Below are positions 51,942-59,413 of a stretch of DNA of 64,000 nucleotides, in pieces. The stretch is taken from assembly GCF_963970025.1 (NCBI RefSeq), contig NZ_OZ018776.1, positions 930,001 to 994,000 of the forward strand. The letters are read 5' to 3'. The stretch comes from Rickettsia helvetica (GTDB lineage: Bacteria; Pseudomonadota; Alphaproteobacteria; Rickettsiales; Rickettsiaceae). Both the position numbers and the translations under genes were made by a program. The notes under the pieces were generated by a model. It made no database searches, had not been told where the DNA came from, and worked only from the letters and a program-made list of their open reading frames with translations. Within the stretch, counting starts at the first letter, position 1. Each line of letters starts with the position of its first letter.

Positions 51942-52862
51942 ATGTTTAGTAAATTTTTATTACCTTATATTTTTATTGCAACATTTTTCTTTGCTCCCAT
52001 AAGCGAAGCGAAGAAAGCTATAAAAAATACACCTAAACCTCCTGTTCAAACTAGTTTAGTAATTGATGCAAAAAGCGGTAAAGTGTTGCAGGCCCATAAT
52101 TCACAAATTCGGATTTACCCCGCTTCTTTAACTAAGCTAATGACTCTATACTTAATGTTTGAAGCAGTCGAAGCCGGTAAGTTACCTTTAGATAAAAAAT
52201 TACTTGTATCAGCAAAAGCTTCAAAAATGCCGCCTTGTAAGCTGGGTTTAAAAGCAGGGGAAACTATAACCGTTCGAGAGGCAATTAATGGATTAATCAT
52301 AAAATCCGCTAATGATGCTGCCGTAACGGTTGCTGAGAATATGAAAGGTTCCGAAAAAGCTTTTGCTCATTTAATGAATGTTAAAGCTAAGCAGCTCGGT
52401 ATGAAGAATACCTATTTTAAAAATGCTTCAGGTTGGCATGACCCATTGCAGCAAACTACCGCAAGAGATATGGCTAAACTTGCTATGGCCCTGAAAAGAG
52501 ATTATCCAAAATATTATCCGTTATTTGCTAAAACCAGCTTTGTATTTCGTAGAAACGTAGTAAACGGACATAATAGAGTTACTAAAAATTATCAAGGTGC
52601 AGAAGGCATGAAAACAGGTTTTCATACACCGGCAGGTTATAATTTAGTAACTACTGCTTCTAGGAACGGTAAATCATTGATTGCCGTTGTTACAGGCAGC
52701 AGAAGTGCCGCATCTCGTGATCAAAAAATGATTGGATTATTAGATCAGCATTTTAATGTTAAGCCTATAGTTTCTAAACCTTCAATCAAGCTTGCTTCTA
52801 ATAATAAATCTACTACAAAAGCTAAATCAAAAATAATAAAGAAAAAGAATATACATAGTTGA
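51942..52862 (+). CDS. dacF: D-alanyl-D-alanine carboxypeptidase (DacF/PBP5 type)
   Basis: Trims the terminal D-Ala of peptidoglycan stems in the periplasm. 306 residues. Signal peptide MFSKFLLPYIFIATFFFAPI (cleavage near SEA); serine active-site motifs S62-x-x-K65 (PASLTKLM), S122-A-N124 and K224-T-G226. Compared with PBP5 the C-terminal amphipathic anchor domain is missing; the tail is instead short and very basic (KSTTKAKSKIIKKKNIHS). All catalytic motifs are intact. Confidence 0.94.
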   Translation: MFSKFLLPYIFIATFFFAPISEAKKAIKNTPKPPVQTSLVIDAKSGKVLQAHNSQIRIYPASLTKLMTLYLMFEAVEAGKLPLDKKLLVSAKASKMPPCKLGLKAGETITVREAINGLIIKSANDAAVTVAENMKGSEKAFAHLMNVKAKQLGMKNTYFKNASGWHDPLQQTTARDMAKLAMALKRDYPKYYPLFAKTSFVFRRNVVNGHNRVTKNYQGAEGMKTGFHTPAGYNLVTTASRNGKSLIAVVTGSRSAASRDQKMIGLLDQHFNVKPIVSKPSIKLASNNKSTTKAKSKIIKKKNIHS

Positions 52863-52920
52863 TATACATCGTCTGCAAGCGACTAAAGGGCTTTGTTGCA
52901 TGGATCGGTTTTTTCACATT

Positions 52921-53019
52921 GTCACCCCCCGCGACTTGATCACGGGGTCCAGTTAAAAATACTAAATTATTAGTATTTTTAATTGTTTTTTGGATACCGT
53001 GGTCAAGCCACGGTATGAC
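52921..53019. repeat. Family C palindromic element nested inside a split family A element
   Basis: GTCACCCCCCGCGACTTGAT, GGGGTCCAG, an AT-rich centre with ATACTAAATTATTAGTAT, TTGGATACCGTGGTCAAGCC, GGTATGAC. On the two sides lie inverted linkers TTTGTTGCATGGATCGG and GCCATGCAACAATGCC, and outside these the broken arms of a family A element (GTCTGCAAGCGACTAAAGG and ACGACTGCTCACAATG). Confidence 0.82.
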
Positions 53020-53095
53020 ACCGTACGCATTTTTCAAGCCATGCAACAATGCCTACGACTGCTCACAATGGTGTGATTTAATATTCACACACCTT

Positions 53096-53911
53096 TTAAG
53101 GATTTACTGCTAGTTTATACTTTAAATTTACAAGTTTTATATGACAATTAATGCTACATTTATTGTTTTTTATAACTTTAGTAGATGAAGATTTTTTAGA
53201 GTTTTTAGCTAAAGTTTTACTTTGTGGTTTTTTTAGATTAATATTTTTTAGAAATTTCTCAGTTTCATTAGGTAAATATTCTATTTTTACTTTAGTGATA
53301 CCTTGATTTTTAAATGCTAAAATTTCAGCCGCTTTTTGAGAAACATCTATTATACGATTTTTCTTAAAAGGACCTCTATCATTAACCATTAAAATTACTG
53401 ATTTATTATTGGCTTTATTGGTAACTTTAACTAAGCAAGGAAGCGGAAGAGTTTTATGTGCGGCAGTTAATAGATTTCTATTAAATCTATCACCGTTAGC
53501 TGTTTTTTTACCGTGAAAACCGTCTTTACATCCACCGTACCATGAGGCATAACCTGTTTCGGTAAAAGATTTAGGGTTGTGAGGTTTGTAAGTCTTTCCT
53601 TTTATTTTATAATTTTTTCCAACTTTATAATATCCTTTATAAGTTAGATTATGAGGATCATCTTTTGATAATTCTTTGTATGAATGTTTACGGGAATAAG
53701 GTAATGTTTTTGAGGTATTACAACCGCTTAGACAAAAACAAAAAATTAATAAAAGTAATACAGCTAAATTCAGACAGCTTGATACAGGCGAATTTTTTGA
53801 GTTAAGTCTGTGCTCACGTACCACTGTACGCTCCGCAGACTTACTCTTAAATTCATCCTGTCTGAAGCTGTCTGAATTTAGCTGTAGCTTATGACGCTGT
53901 ATCATCATCAT
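53096..53911 (-). CDS. rlpA: RlpA-like septal-ring lipoprotein with a palindromic insertion in the signal peptide region
   Basis: 271 residues. The double-psi beta-barrel domain (residues about 118-215) has TGYASWYGGCKDGFHGKKTA, NGDRFNRNLLTAAHKTLPLP and MVNDRGPFKKNRIIDVSQKA, the RlpA signature with its Asp and His. RlpA proteins are septal lytic transglycosylases in some bacteria. The lipoprotein signal (LAVLLLLIFCFCLSGC) begins only at about residue 48; residues about 10-50 are coded by a 124-bp palindromic repeat. The original start MMMIQRHK and the hydrophobic core are thus pulled apart. The stop of the BON gene overlaps its start. Confidence 0.85.
   Translation of the reverse strand: MMMIQRHKLQLNSDSFRQDEFKSKSAERTVVREHRLNSKNSPVSSCLNLAVLLLLIFCFCLSGCNTSKTLPYSRKHSYKELSKDDPHNLTYKGYYKVGKNYKIKGKTYKPHNPKSFTETGYASWYGGCKDGFHGKKTANGDRFNRNLLTAAHKTLPLPCLVKVTNKANNKSVILMVNDRGPFKKNRIIDVSQKAAEILAFKNQGITKVKIEYLPNETEKFLKNINLKKPQSKTLAKNSKKSSSTKVIKNNKCSINCHIKLVNLKYKLAVNP
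53761..53884. repeat. Palindromic element (RPE-type) in the rlpA N-terminus
   Basis: 124 bp with perfect 20-bp inverted ends CAGCTAAATTCAGACAGCTT and AAGCTGTCTGAATTTAGCTG. It is read in frame as QLNSDSFRQDEFKSKSAERT, VVREHRLNSKNSPVSSCLNL. It differs from families A, B, C, D and RPE1. Confidence 0.9.
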
Positions 53912-54504
53912 GCCTTATTAAAGTTATCCATTATTTTAGCATAACACACAACTTTTTCAACACCTTTTATTTTTGATGCAATAGAAGCAAGCTTTTCTAG
54001 CTCTTCTTCTGATCTTGCAACTCCAAATAAATAAACAATATTATCTATAGTTAGAATAGTATAATTAGCAAATTTAATGTCTTTTCTGACTAAGTTTTTA
54101 GCTTTAATTTGCGTGGTTATCATACTATCTTTAGTATATTGGGCTAAGTCAAAATGATTACTGTTTTTATTTACTTTCAACTCATTAATAACTTCTTTTA
54201 CGCCTTTTTGATTCCAAGCAATTTCTACGGCTTTTAACGCATCCGATTCTTTTTGAATATTTCCTGTTAATAATACTCTTCCTTGTGATACTTCAACCTT
54301 TATTTTAGCCCCTAACTCTCTAAAATTATTTTTTACTAAATCAGTTTTAATACCGGCAGAAATCCTTGAATCATTTAATGTTTCAGACATTGGCTGATCT
54401 TTTGAAGCAACAATGCCGGTAGTGGCTGCTGCGGTAAAAATAGCAGGTAAACAAGCAGATAGACTAAAAGAGAGAGCTATAAAAATTAGAATTCTTAATA
54501 TCAT
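53908..54504 (-). CDS. BON-domain lipoprotein (DolP/OsmY-like)
   Basis: 198 residues with a lipoprotein signal MILRILIFIALSFSLSAC (lipobox SLSAC). Two BON domains follow: residues about 44-112 (ISAGIKTDLVKNNFRELGAK, VLLTGNIQKESDALKAVEIA) and 120-192 (MITTQIKAKNLVRKDIKFAN, YLFGVARSEEELEKLASIAS). BON proteins bind phospholipid and support the outer membrane; DolP is the E. coli counterpart with the same layout. It overlaps rlpA downstream and yciB upstream by 4 bases each: a compact envelope operon. Confidence 0.85.
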   Translation of the reverse strand: MILRILIFIALSFSLSACLPAIFTAAATTGIVASKDQPMSETLNDSRISAGIKTDLVKNNFRELGAKIKVEVSQGRVLLTGNIQKESDALKAVEIAWNQKGVKEVINELKVNKNSNHFDLAQYTKDSMITTQIKAKNLVRKDIKFANYTILTIDNIVYLFGVARSEEELEKLASIASKIKGVEKVVCYAKIMDNFNKA

Positions 54505-55043
54505 ATCTTACTATCCGGTAATTTATTCTTTAATAAAAGAGGTAATTGCAGCAAAATAAATATAAAAGTAATAGGTATTACGCCGAATACTTTGAATTTT
54601 ACCCATGTTTCATCTGAGAAATTACGCCAAACTATTTCATTCACTACAGCCATAAAAAAGAAAAAAGCCGCTGTTCTATAGCTTAAAGTTATCCAGCTTT
54701 CTTCTTTAAGACGTACTATACTCTCTAAAGCATATTTGATAAAAGGATTTTTTCTTATACCGCTCATGAGAAATATTATTCCAAAAATAACATATAATAT
54801 AGTAGGCTTGATTTTTATATACATTGAATCGCCGCTAATTAAAGTTATACTTCCCGAAACCAATAAAACAGTCATAGAAATAATAGAAAGCTTGGATACT
54901 TTCTTATCTATAACATAACAAAGAGTAATACAAATAACAGAGGTAATAAGCATATAAAGAGTAGCGCTTTGTATACCGCCTCCATAAAAAAAGCCTGCAA
55001 AAAATGCTATTACCGGACCAATTTCTGATAAAAGTTTTAACAT
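54501..55043 (-). CDS. yciB: Inner membrane protein YciB/IspZ (intracellular septation protein A family)
   Basis: 180 residues, five to six helices. It starts MLKLLSEIGPVIAFFAGFFY, the conserved N-terminus of the family, with ESWITLSYRTAAFFFFMAVV, NEIVWRNFSDETWVKFKVFG near the end. YciB takes part in envelope and division functions in enterobacteria, mechanism unresolved. First gene of the minus-strand yciB-BON-rlpA cluster. Confidence 0.9.
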   Translation of the reverse strand: MLKLLSEIGPVIAFFAGFFYGGGIQSATLYMLITSVICITLCYVIDKKVSKLSIISMTVLLVSGSITLISGDSMYIKIKPTILYVIFGIIFLMSGIRKNPFIKYALESIVRLKEESWITLSYRTAAFFFFMAVVNEIVWRNFSDETWVKFKVFGVIPITFIFILLQLPLLLKNKLPDSKI

Positions 55044-55072
55044 ATTTAATTTAATTGTTCTCTTTGATCAAA

Positions 55073-55921
55073 TTAATTTGATTCATTTTTTTGTACTGAT
55101 ATTAAGATATTTTTGGAATATCTTAATTTTATTTGTATGAAAATATTTATCAGTAATATAGTAGTAAAATAGGCAAGTACTTGTAGCCCATTAGGTCTTG
55201 CAATATAACCGGTAACAATATGTAAGATTTTACCTATCATACTTCTATCTGCTACTAACCATGAACTATCCCAAAGTTGATCGGATAAAAACATAATTAG
55301 ACCGGAAGAGGTTAAAATACCTGCAGCACTTGCTGCAAATCCACCTGCTATTAGCATTAATAATACTGTAGAGATTTTAAAAATATATTTTTGATTAGCA
55401 ATCTTAATTAAACCGAAATATATTACTAAACCAAGTAAGAAGCCACTTGTAGCACCTATTATCACTCCTTGCAAGTAAATACTGCTTGATATTGTTTCAA
55501 CTGAAGATATGCTATATACTAAAATAATAATTTCTGCACCTTCTCGTAATATGGTAGTGGCAACTAAAAAAACCAACATGAAATAACTGGCATTACCTTC
55601 ATGAATTTTTACCGATAAGTCGTTTATATGTTGCTTTACTTTTATACCGTAACCTTGCATCCATATTATTGTCCAGCTAATCAGAATTGTTATTAGCATC
55701 ATAATTCCGGAGTCGAATAACTCGTCGCCTATTCCGCCAAAAGATAAAGATAATTTACGTGTAAAAAATGCAAAAATTGAAGCACATACTACTCCAAGCA
55801 TTACTCCGGCAATAATATAAAGACGAGATCTTTCTATTTGTTTTGTTACGGCGAGTATTACACCAAGTAATAAAGATATTTCTAAACATTCACGAAACAC
55901 TACTAAAGCAATTTTAAACAT
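55073..55921 (-). CDS. FTR1-family iron permease (EfeU-like)
   Basis: 282 residues, seven helices. Both iron-binding REXXE motifs are present: R10-E-C-L-E14 in helix 1 (FRECLEISLLLGV) and R126-E-G-A-E130 in helix 4 (TILREGAEIIILV). This family imports iron, normally together with a periplasmic partner. The gene 8 bases upstream codes for a membrane-anchored cupredoxin, a likely partner as in EfeUO/FetMP-type systems. It suggests a direct iron uptake route in a bacterium that lacks most siderophore systems. Confidence 0.9.
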   Translation of the reverse strand: MFKIALVVFRECLEISLLLGVILAVTKQIERSRLYIIAGVMLGVVCASIFAFFTRKLSLSFGGIGDELFDSGIMMLITILISWTIIWMQGYGIKVKQHINDLSVKIHEGNASYFMLVFLVATTILREGAEIIILVYSISSVETISSSIYLQGVIIGATSGFLLGLVIYFGLIKIANQKYIFKISTVLLMLIAGGFAASAAGILTSSGLIMFLSDQLWDSSWLVADRSMIGKILHIVTGYIARPNGLQVLAYFTTILLINIFIQIKLRYSKNILISVQKNESN

Positions 55922-55929
55922 ATTTTTAT

Positions 55930-56307
55930 CTAATCATTAACAATTATAAAACCCTGAGCCGTATCTTGATGAAAATCTCCAAAAAATTCATATTTTCCAG
56001 GATTAAGCGGTGCAAGTATAATATTTATTGACTCATTTGGCATAACTATTTTTTCACGATGTAAATCATGACTTTCAAATTCTTCTACCGTATCATCTTC
56101 ATTATGAACAATTAACCTTATCTTAGTAGATTTTGGTACTTCAACTATATTCGGAACAAACTTATGATCTTTTATAGCTATCTTTACTTCTAATATATTA
56201 TTATTTGTTTTATTATCGGAACTCTTATTTATAGAGATATAAATGATTGTTGCTAGAAATATTAAACCTACTATTATAATAATAATATTTTTTTTAATAA
56301 TTTCCAT
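55930..56307 (-). CDS. Membrane-anchored cupredoxin-like protein (EfeO N-domain type)
   Basis: 125 residues: one N-terminal anchor helix (NIIIIIVGLIFLATIIYISI), then a cupredoxin fold (ILEVKIAIKDHKFVPNIVEV, TKIRLIVHNEDDTVEEFES, HDLHREKIVMPNESINIILA, GKYEFFGDFHQDTAQGFIIV). Candidate metal ligands are the histidines in ESHDLHRE and GDFHQDTA; a blue-copper cysteine is absent, as in the EfeO cupredoxin domain. Gene order with the FTR1 permease supports an iron (or copper-assisted iron) role. Confidence 0.85.
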   Translation of the reverse strand: MEIIKKNIIIIIVGLIFLATIIYISINKSSDNKTNNNILEVKIAIKDHKFVPNIVEVPKSTKIRLIVHNEDDTVEEFESHDLHREKIVMPNESINIILAPLNPGKYEFFGDFHQDTAQGFIIVND

Positions 56308-56359
56308 ACTAAATTCCTAGCTTAATTAAAGTTTAAAGTAAGATTCTTATATACTCGTT

Positions 56360-56460
56360 TAATTTGAAAAATTGGTGCAAAGTCTTATAATAATATATGC
56401 TACACTCCGAGGAATTTAGACTAATTACTCTTTTTCAAATTAAATATTCTTCATTTGAGT
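56360..56460. repeat. Degenerate palindromic element, family D, second copy
   Basis: Shares the AATATATGCT centre and the CTCTTTTTCAAATT right arm with the copy at 38912-39026, with many differences; arms GTTTAATTTGAAAAATTGG and CTTTTTCAAATTAAA still pair. Upstream of the cupredoxin gene. Confidence 0.6.
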
Positions 56461-56485
56461 TTCAAATTTTTAATAAACACCAAAT

Positions 56486-56749
56486 TTATCCTGCAATTTT
56501 TATTAAAGCTATAAGATATACAATTATTATCATTATGACAAGGATAGATAATAAAATATAATTTTTTTGTTTTTTGTTAGCCCTATTTTCAAACTCTACT
56601 TCTAGAGGTAATTTATGCGTCAATCCGGTACTCGCATCCTCACGTACTTCTTTATACGCTGCGGTGCTGTGTGCCGTTTCTCCTTTAAATTCCTCTCTAT
56701 AAGCGAGTTTGAAAATAGGGCTAATATCCGATATTTTAGGCTGTTTCAT
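56486..56749 (-). CDS. Small membrane protein, more than half coded by RPE1
   Basis: 87 residues. MKQPKISDIS is followed by an RPE1-coded block of 48 residues (FKLAYREEFKGETAHSTAAY, GLTHKLPLEVEFENRAN), then KKQKNYILLSILVIMIIIVY, LIALIKIAG, a single membrane helix. Without the insertion the protein would be about 39 residues. A one-helix protein next to an FKBP-like membrane protein (start 6 bases after that gene's region) could be a small assembly factor, but no family is recognised. Confidence 0.6.
   Translation of the reverse strand: MKQPKISDISPIFKLAYREEFKGETAHSTAAYKEVREDASTGLTHKLPLEVEFENRANKKQKNYILLSILVIMIIIVYLIALIKIAG
56579..56722. repeat. RPE1 palindromic element inside the 87-residue membrane protein
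   Basis: Exactly 144 bp (48 codons) with perfect 18-bp inverted ends AGCCCTATTTTCAAACTC and GAGTTTGAAAATAGGGCT. Confidence 0.93.
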
Positions 56750-56755
56750 ATTTAT

Positions 56756-57751
56756 TTAATTTTGTTTAAAGTCTCCTAGTTCAAGCAAAAGATATTCATT
56801 TATCGGTAACGATTCATGAGAAATAATTTTATTTATGTTAGAACCTAAGGCTTTAAATGTTTTGCCTTCAGCAATAACACTGCGTGTTCCAACCGTTACT
56901 TTACCTTGCAAGGCATAAGAAAAAATTAAAGGATATGTAATATCGCCGATTTTCATATCTATTTGTTGTCCTTTTTCTTTAGAATCATATAATATTTTAC
57001 CGTTTGATAAGCGAGTAATTTTAGCATTAAAGCTTACTTTTTCACCACATAATAAAGGAACACGATAAGCTATTTCATCGTCATAAATTTTAACTTCATT
57101 ACTTTTAACAAAATTTTGTGGTAATATGGATTTTAAAATTACATTAACTTTATAATTATAAGCATCATCGAAGATAATATTATTACTATTATTAACGGCA
57201 TATTTTGCTGGAATAATAGCTTCTCGTGCTTCTCCTACCATCATACCGATTATTACATTATCTAAGCCAAGCATTACAGGAGCAGAGCCTAAAGTAAAAG
57301 TCTTAGTATCTTCAGATATTAAAGTATTGTTCATATCTGATATTTGATAAAATACGGTAACTACATGTCCGCAAGAAGCGGGACCGATATTACCGCTACC
57401 GAGCGTATTAATTTTGAACAGTGTTTTTACTAAATCCTTACGTACTTCAATAGTGTAATCATTAGGATTGATAGGTCCATTTAACGGTTGTAAAATATTT
57501 TCAAAAAATGCTTTCCCTTCTTCGGTTTTAAGAGCATTTATTACTATTTTTGAAACCGTACGTTCAAATAAATTACCGTTTAATGAAATAGGGGGTTCAT
57601 TGTTTATACTAGTTTGGTTTTCATCAGTAGATGAATTATTTGAAGTCGTTTGCTCTACAGTTGTAGGATTATTATTGTCAGGGGCTATTTTTAACTTTAC
57701 TATATTGTAAAGTATTAGGATTACAATTATTAAAGATAAAAATTTCTGCAT
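56756..57751 (-). CDS. FKBP-type peptidyl-prolyl isomerase-like protein, membrane-anchored
   Basis: 331 residues. N-terminal anchor (FLSLIIVILILYNIV), a Ser/Thr/Asn-rich linker (NNNPTTVEQTTSNNSSTDEN), then an FKBP-like domain at about 125-210: HVVTVFYQISDMNNTLISED, TFTLGSAPVMLGLDNVIIGM, MVGEAREAIIPAKYA. A second beta-rich region at about 235-325 (VPLLCGEKVSFNAKITRLSN, LIFSYALQGKVTVGTRSVIA) looks like a weaker repeat of the same fold. Probably a periplasmic folding helper. Key aromatic residues of active FKBPs are only partly kept, so activity is uncertain. Confidence 0.7.
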   Translation of the reverse strand: MQKFLSLIIVILILYNIVKLKIAPDNNNPTTVEQTTSNNSSTDENQTSINNEPPISLNGNLFERTVSKIVINALKTEEGKAFFENILQPLNGPINPNDYTIEVRKDLVKTLFKINTLGSGNIGPASCGHVVTVFYQISDMNNTLISEDTKTFTLGSAPVMLGLDNVIIGMMVGEAREAIIPAKYAVNNSNNIIFDDAYNYKVNVILKSILPQNFVKSNEVKIYDDEIAYRVPLLCGEKVSFNAKITRLSNGKILYDSKEKGQQIDMKIGDITYPLIFSYALQGKVTVGTRSVIAEGKTFKALGSNINKIISHESLPINEYLLLELGDFKQN

Positions 57752-57896
57752 ATAATATAATATTTTGATACAACAAAGTCTACTATAACAATCAATTGCT
57801 TAATAATCAAATGAGAATAAAAATAATTTGATTATTATAAGCAATTAGTCTAAATTTTAAATATAGAATTTTTTTAAAATATAAAAGTGGTAAGAA

Positions 57897-58523
57897 GTGA
57901 AAAAATTTATATTTTGTTTTTTATGTTTATGGATGTTAAACATATTTGCTGCTTCTAAAACTTATCCTAATAAGCTTAATCGTTGTAAAATTACTAGAAA
58001 TATATTTAATGATTATGAACCAAAAGTTTTTGAGACTACTAATAACTTATTACGTAAAACAGGAAGATTATCAAAATTTTACGGTGAAAAAATACTAATT
58101 AAAGGAAAAGTATTAGATCAAAATTGCGTACCGGTTGCAGATGCTAAAGTTTATCTATGGCAAGCAGGGAGTAGCGGTAAATACCCTTATGAGCCTTTAA
58201 AAACTAGAGTAGATAAAAGAAGGTTCACAAATAAAAGTGATTCAAGCTTTACCGGCTCAGGCACTGCTACTACTAATAATAAAGGGGAATATTACTTTGT
58301 TAGTATGTTGCCTTATAAATCTTCCCGTTATTTAAGAAGTGCAAATATAAGAGTAGAGCATCCTAGCCTTACGACTCTAGAAACACGTTTAGATTTGTCT
58401 GATAAAAATATGTGTGATAATGAGTGCGGTGAAGTAAATCCGATATTGATTGAACCGCAAGAAAATATGCAGTCTTATTGTTTTGATTTAGTGTTGCAAG
58501 GTACGACGCTTAAGAGGTATTGA
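57897..58523 (+). CDS. Exported intradiol-dioxygenase-fold protein lacking the iron ligands
   Basis: 208 residues with a GTG start and a signal peptide (MKKFIFCFLCLWMLNIFAAS). The dioxygenase C-like domain is seen in ILIKGKVLDQNCVPVADAKV, YLWQAGSSGKYPYEP, TTNNKGEYYFVSMLPYKSSR and ANIRVEHPSLTTLETRLDL. Catechol dioxygenases have HxH at the position that reads NIRVEH here, so the histidine ligands are not in place and catalysis is unlikely. Four cysteines (NRC, NKMC-DNEC, YC) may form disulfides. A structural or ligand-binding periplasmic role is inferred. Confidence 0.75.
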   Translation: MKKFIFCFLCLWMLNIFAASKTYPNKLNRCKITRNIFNDYEPKVFETTNNLLRKTGRLSKFYGEKILIKGKVLDQNCVPVADAKVYLWQAGSSGKYPYEPLKTRVDKRRFTNKSDSSFTGSGTATTNNKGEYYFVSMLPYKSSRYLRSANIRVEHPSLTTLETRLDLSDKNMCDNECGEVNPILIEPQENMQSYCFDLVLQGTTLKRY

Positions 58524-58538
58524 TGTTGTATTCGTAAC

Positions 58539-58632
58539 GTCATGAGCTACGCAGCCGTAGGCTGCGTAGCAATCTCAGAGCTTTGACAGAAGATTGCTTC
58601 GTCAATTACTTACGTAATTTCCTCGCAATGAC
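58539..58632. repeat. Family A palindromic element overlapping the lptM-like gene
   Basis: GTCATGAGCTACGCAGCCGT to CCTCGCAATGAC, with TAGCAATCTCAG and AGATTGCTTCG in the centre. Its right end codes for the last residues of the small lipoprotein on the minus strand. Confidence 0.83.
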
Positions 58633-58732
58633 GCTTTGTTTCTTGCACTGGTGCTTCTAAAGGTTTTTTTATCCCGCAACTACATAATACAACGCATATA
58701 AGTGCTAATACGAATAAATAAAATGTCTTCAT
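58610..58732 (-). CDS. Small LptM-like lipoprotein with a repeat-coded tail
   Basis: 40 residues: MKTFYLFVLALICVVLCSCG, IKKPLEAPVQETKRHCEEIT. Lipoprotein signal ending CSC, followed by GIKKPLEAP, which fits the LptM/YifL pattern CGxKGPLxxP. LptM stabilises the LptDE lipopolysaccharide translocon in E. coli. The last eight residues (KRHCEEIT) and the stop codon are coded by the end of a family A repeat, so the native C-terminus was replaced or extended. Divergent from the TlpA-like gene at 58748. Confidence 0.68.
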   Translation of the reverse strand: MKTFYLFVLALICVVLCSCGIKKPLEAPVQETKRHCEEIT

Positions 58733-58747
58733 TATATAAATTATTAT

Positions 58748-59413
58748 ATGACCTTAAGAAATTATAATAAATATCTTTTATATATTATAGTATTTTTATT
58801 ACCTATAATAATTTTTATTCCTAAAATTCATGCTAAGCTTTATAATAAGCATCAAGATAAATTAGAATTTTTAAGAGGTTCAAACGTTCCTGATAATATA
58901 ATTTTTTTTGATGAAGAAAAAAATCAATATTCTCTTGATCAGTTTGAAGGAAAAACTATATTGTTAGTATTTTGGGCTACTTGGAGTGCTCCTTGTGTCA
59001 AAGAAATGCCTGATCTTGATATATTGCAAAAAGATTTTAGGAAACTACCTTTTTCAGTAATTCCAATTTCAGAAGATTATCAAGATATAAAAGTTGTTAA
59101 AGAATATTTTAAAAGCTATCAAATAAGATATTTACCTATTCATCATGATTATAGAAATCAATTATTTAAAGCCTTAGGGGTTGTTAGTTTACCAACTAGT
59201 ATACTAATAGACCCAAACGGCAAAATAATCACTAGCTTTGTCGGTAATACAAATTGGTATGACGAAAAAGTTAGGAAAACTATTTTATCTGCCATCCCTG
59301 GAAATTATCCTGAGCCTAAAAATAGTTATAACGAGCGATCTTTGAATAAACCGGCTAAGCCTTTGCCGCCTGTAAAAAAGGATATAATTAAAAATGAGCA
59401 AAATAATGAATGA
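58748..59413 (+). CDS. TlpA-like thioredoxin-fold protein with SxxC active site
   Basis: 221 residues: N-terminal anchor (YLLYIIVFLLPIIIFIPKI), thioredoxin-fold AhpC/TSA-Redoxin domain at about 45-180 (GKTILLVFWATWSAPCVKEM), with cis-proline loop VVSLPTSILIDPNGK, and a proline-rich tail (NKPAKPLPPVKKD). The usual WCxPC is W-S80-A-P-C83: the first cysteine is serine (AGT). A monothiol site cannot do normal dithiol reduction, so it may trap or isomerise substrates or be inactive. The S49 peptidase gene overlaps its end by 20 bases. Confidence 0.85.
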   Translation: MTLRNYNKYLLYIIVFLLPIIIFIPKIHAKLYNKHQDKLEFLRGSNVPDNIIFFDEEKNQYSLDQFEGKTILLVFWATWSAPCVKEMPDLDILQKDFRKLPFSVIPISEDYQDIKVVKEYFKSYQIRYLPIHHDYRNQLFKALGVVSLPTSILIDPNGKIITSFVGNTNWYDEKVRKTILSAIPGNYPEPKNSYNERSLNKPAKPLPPVKKDIIKNEQNNE

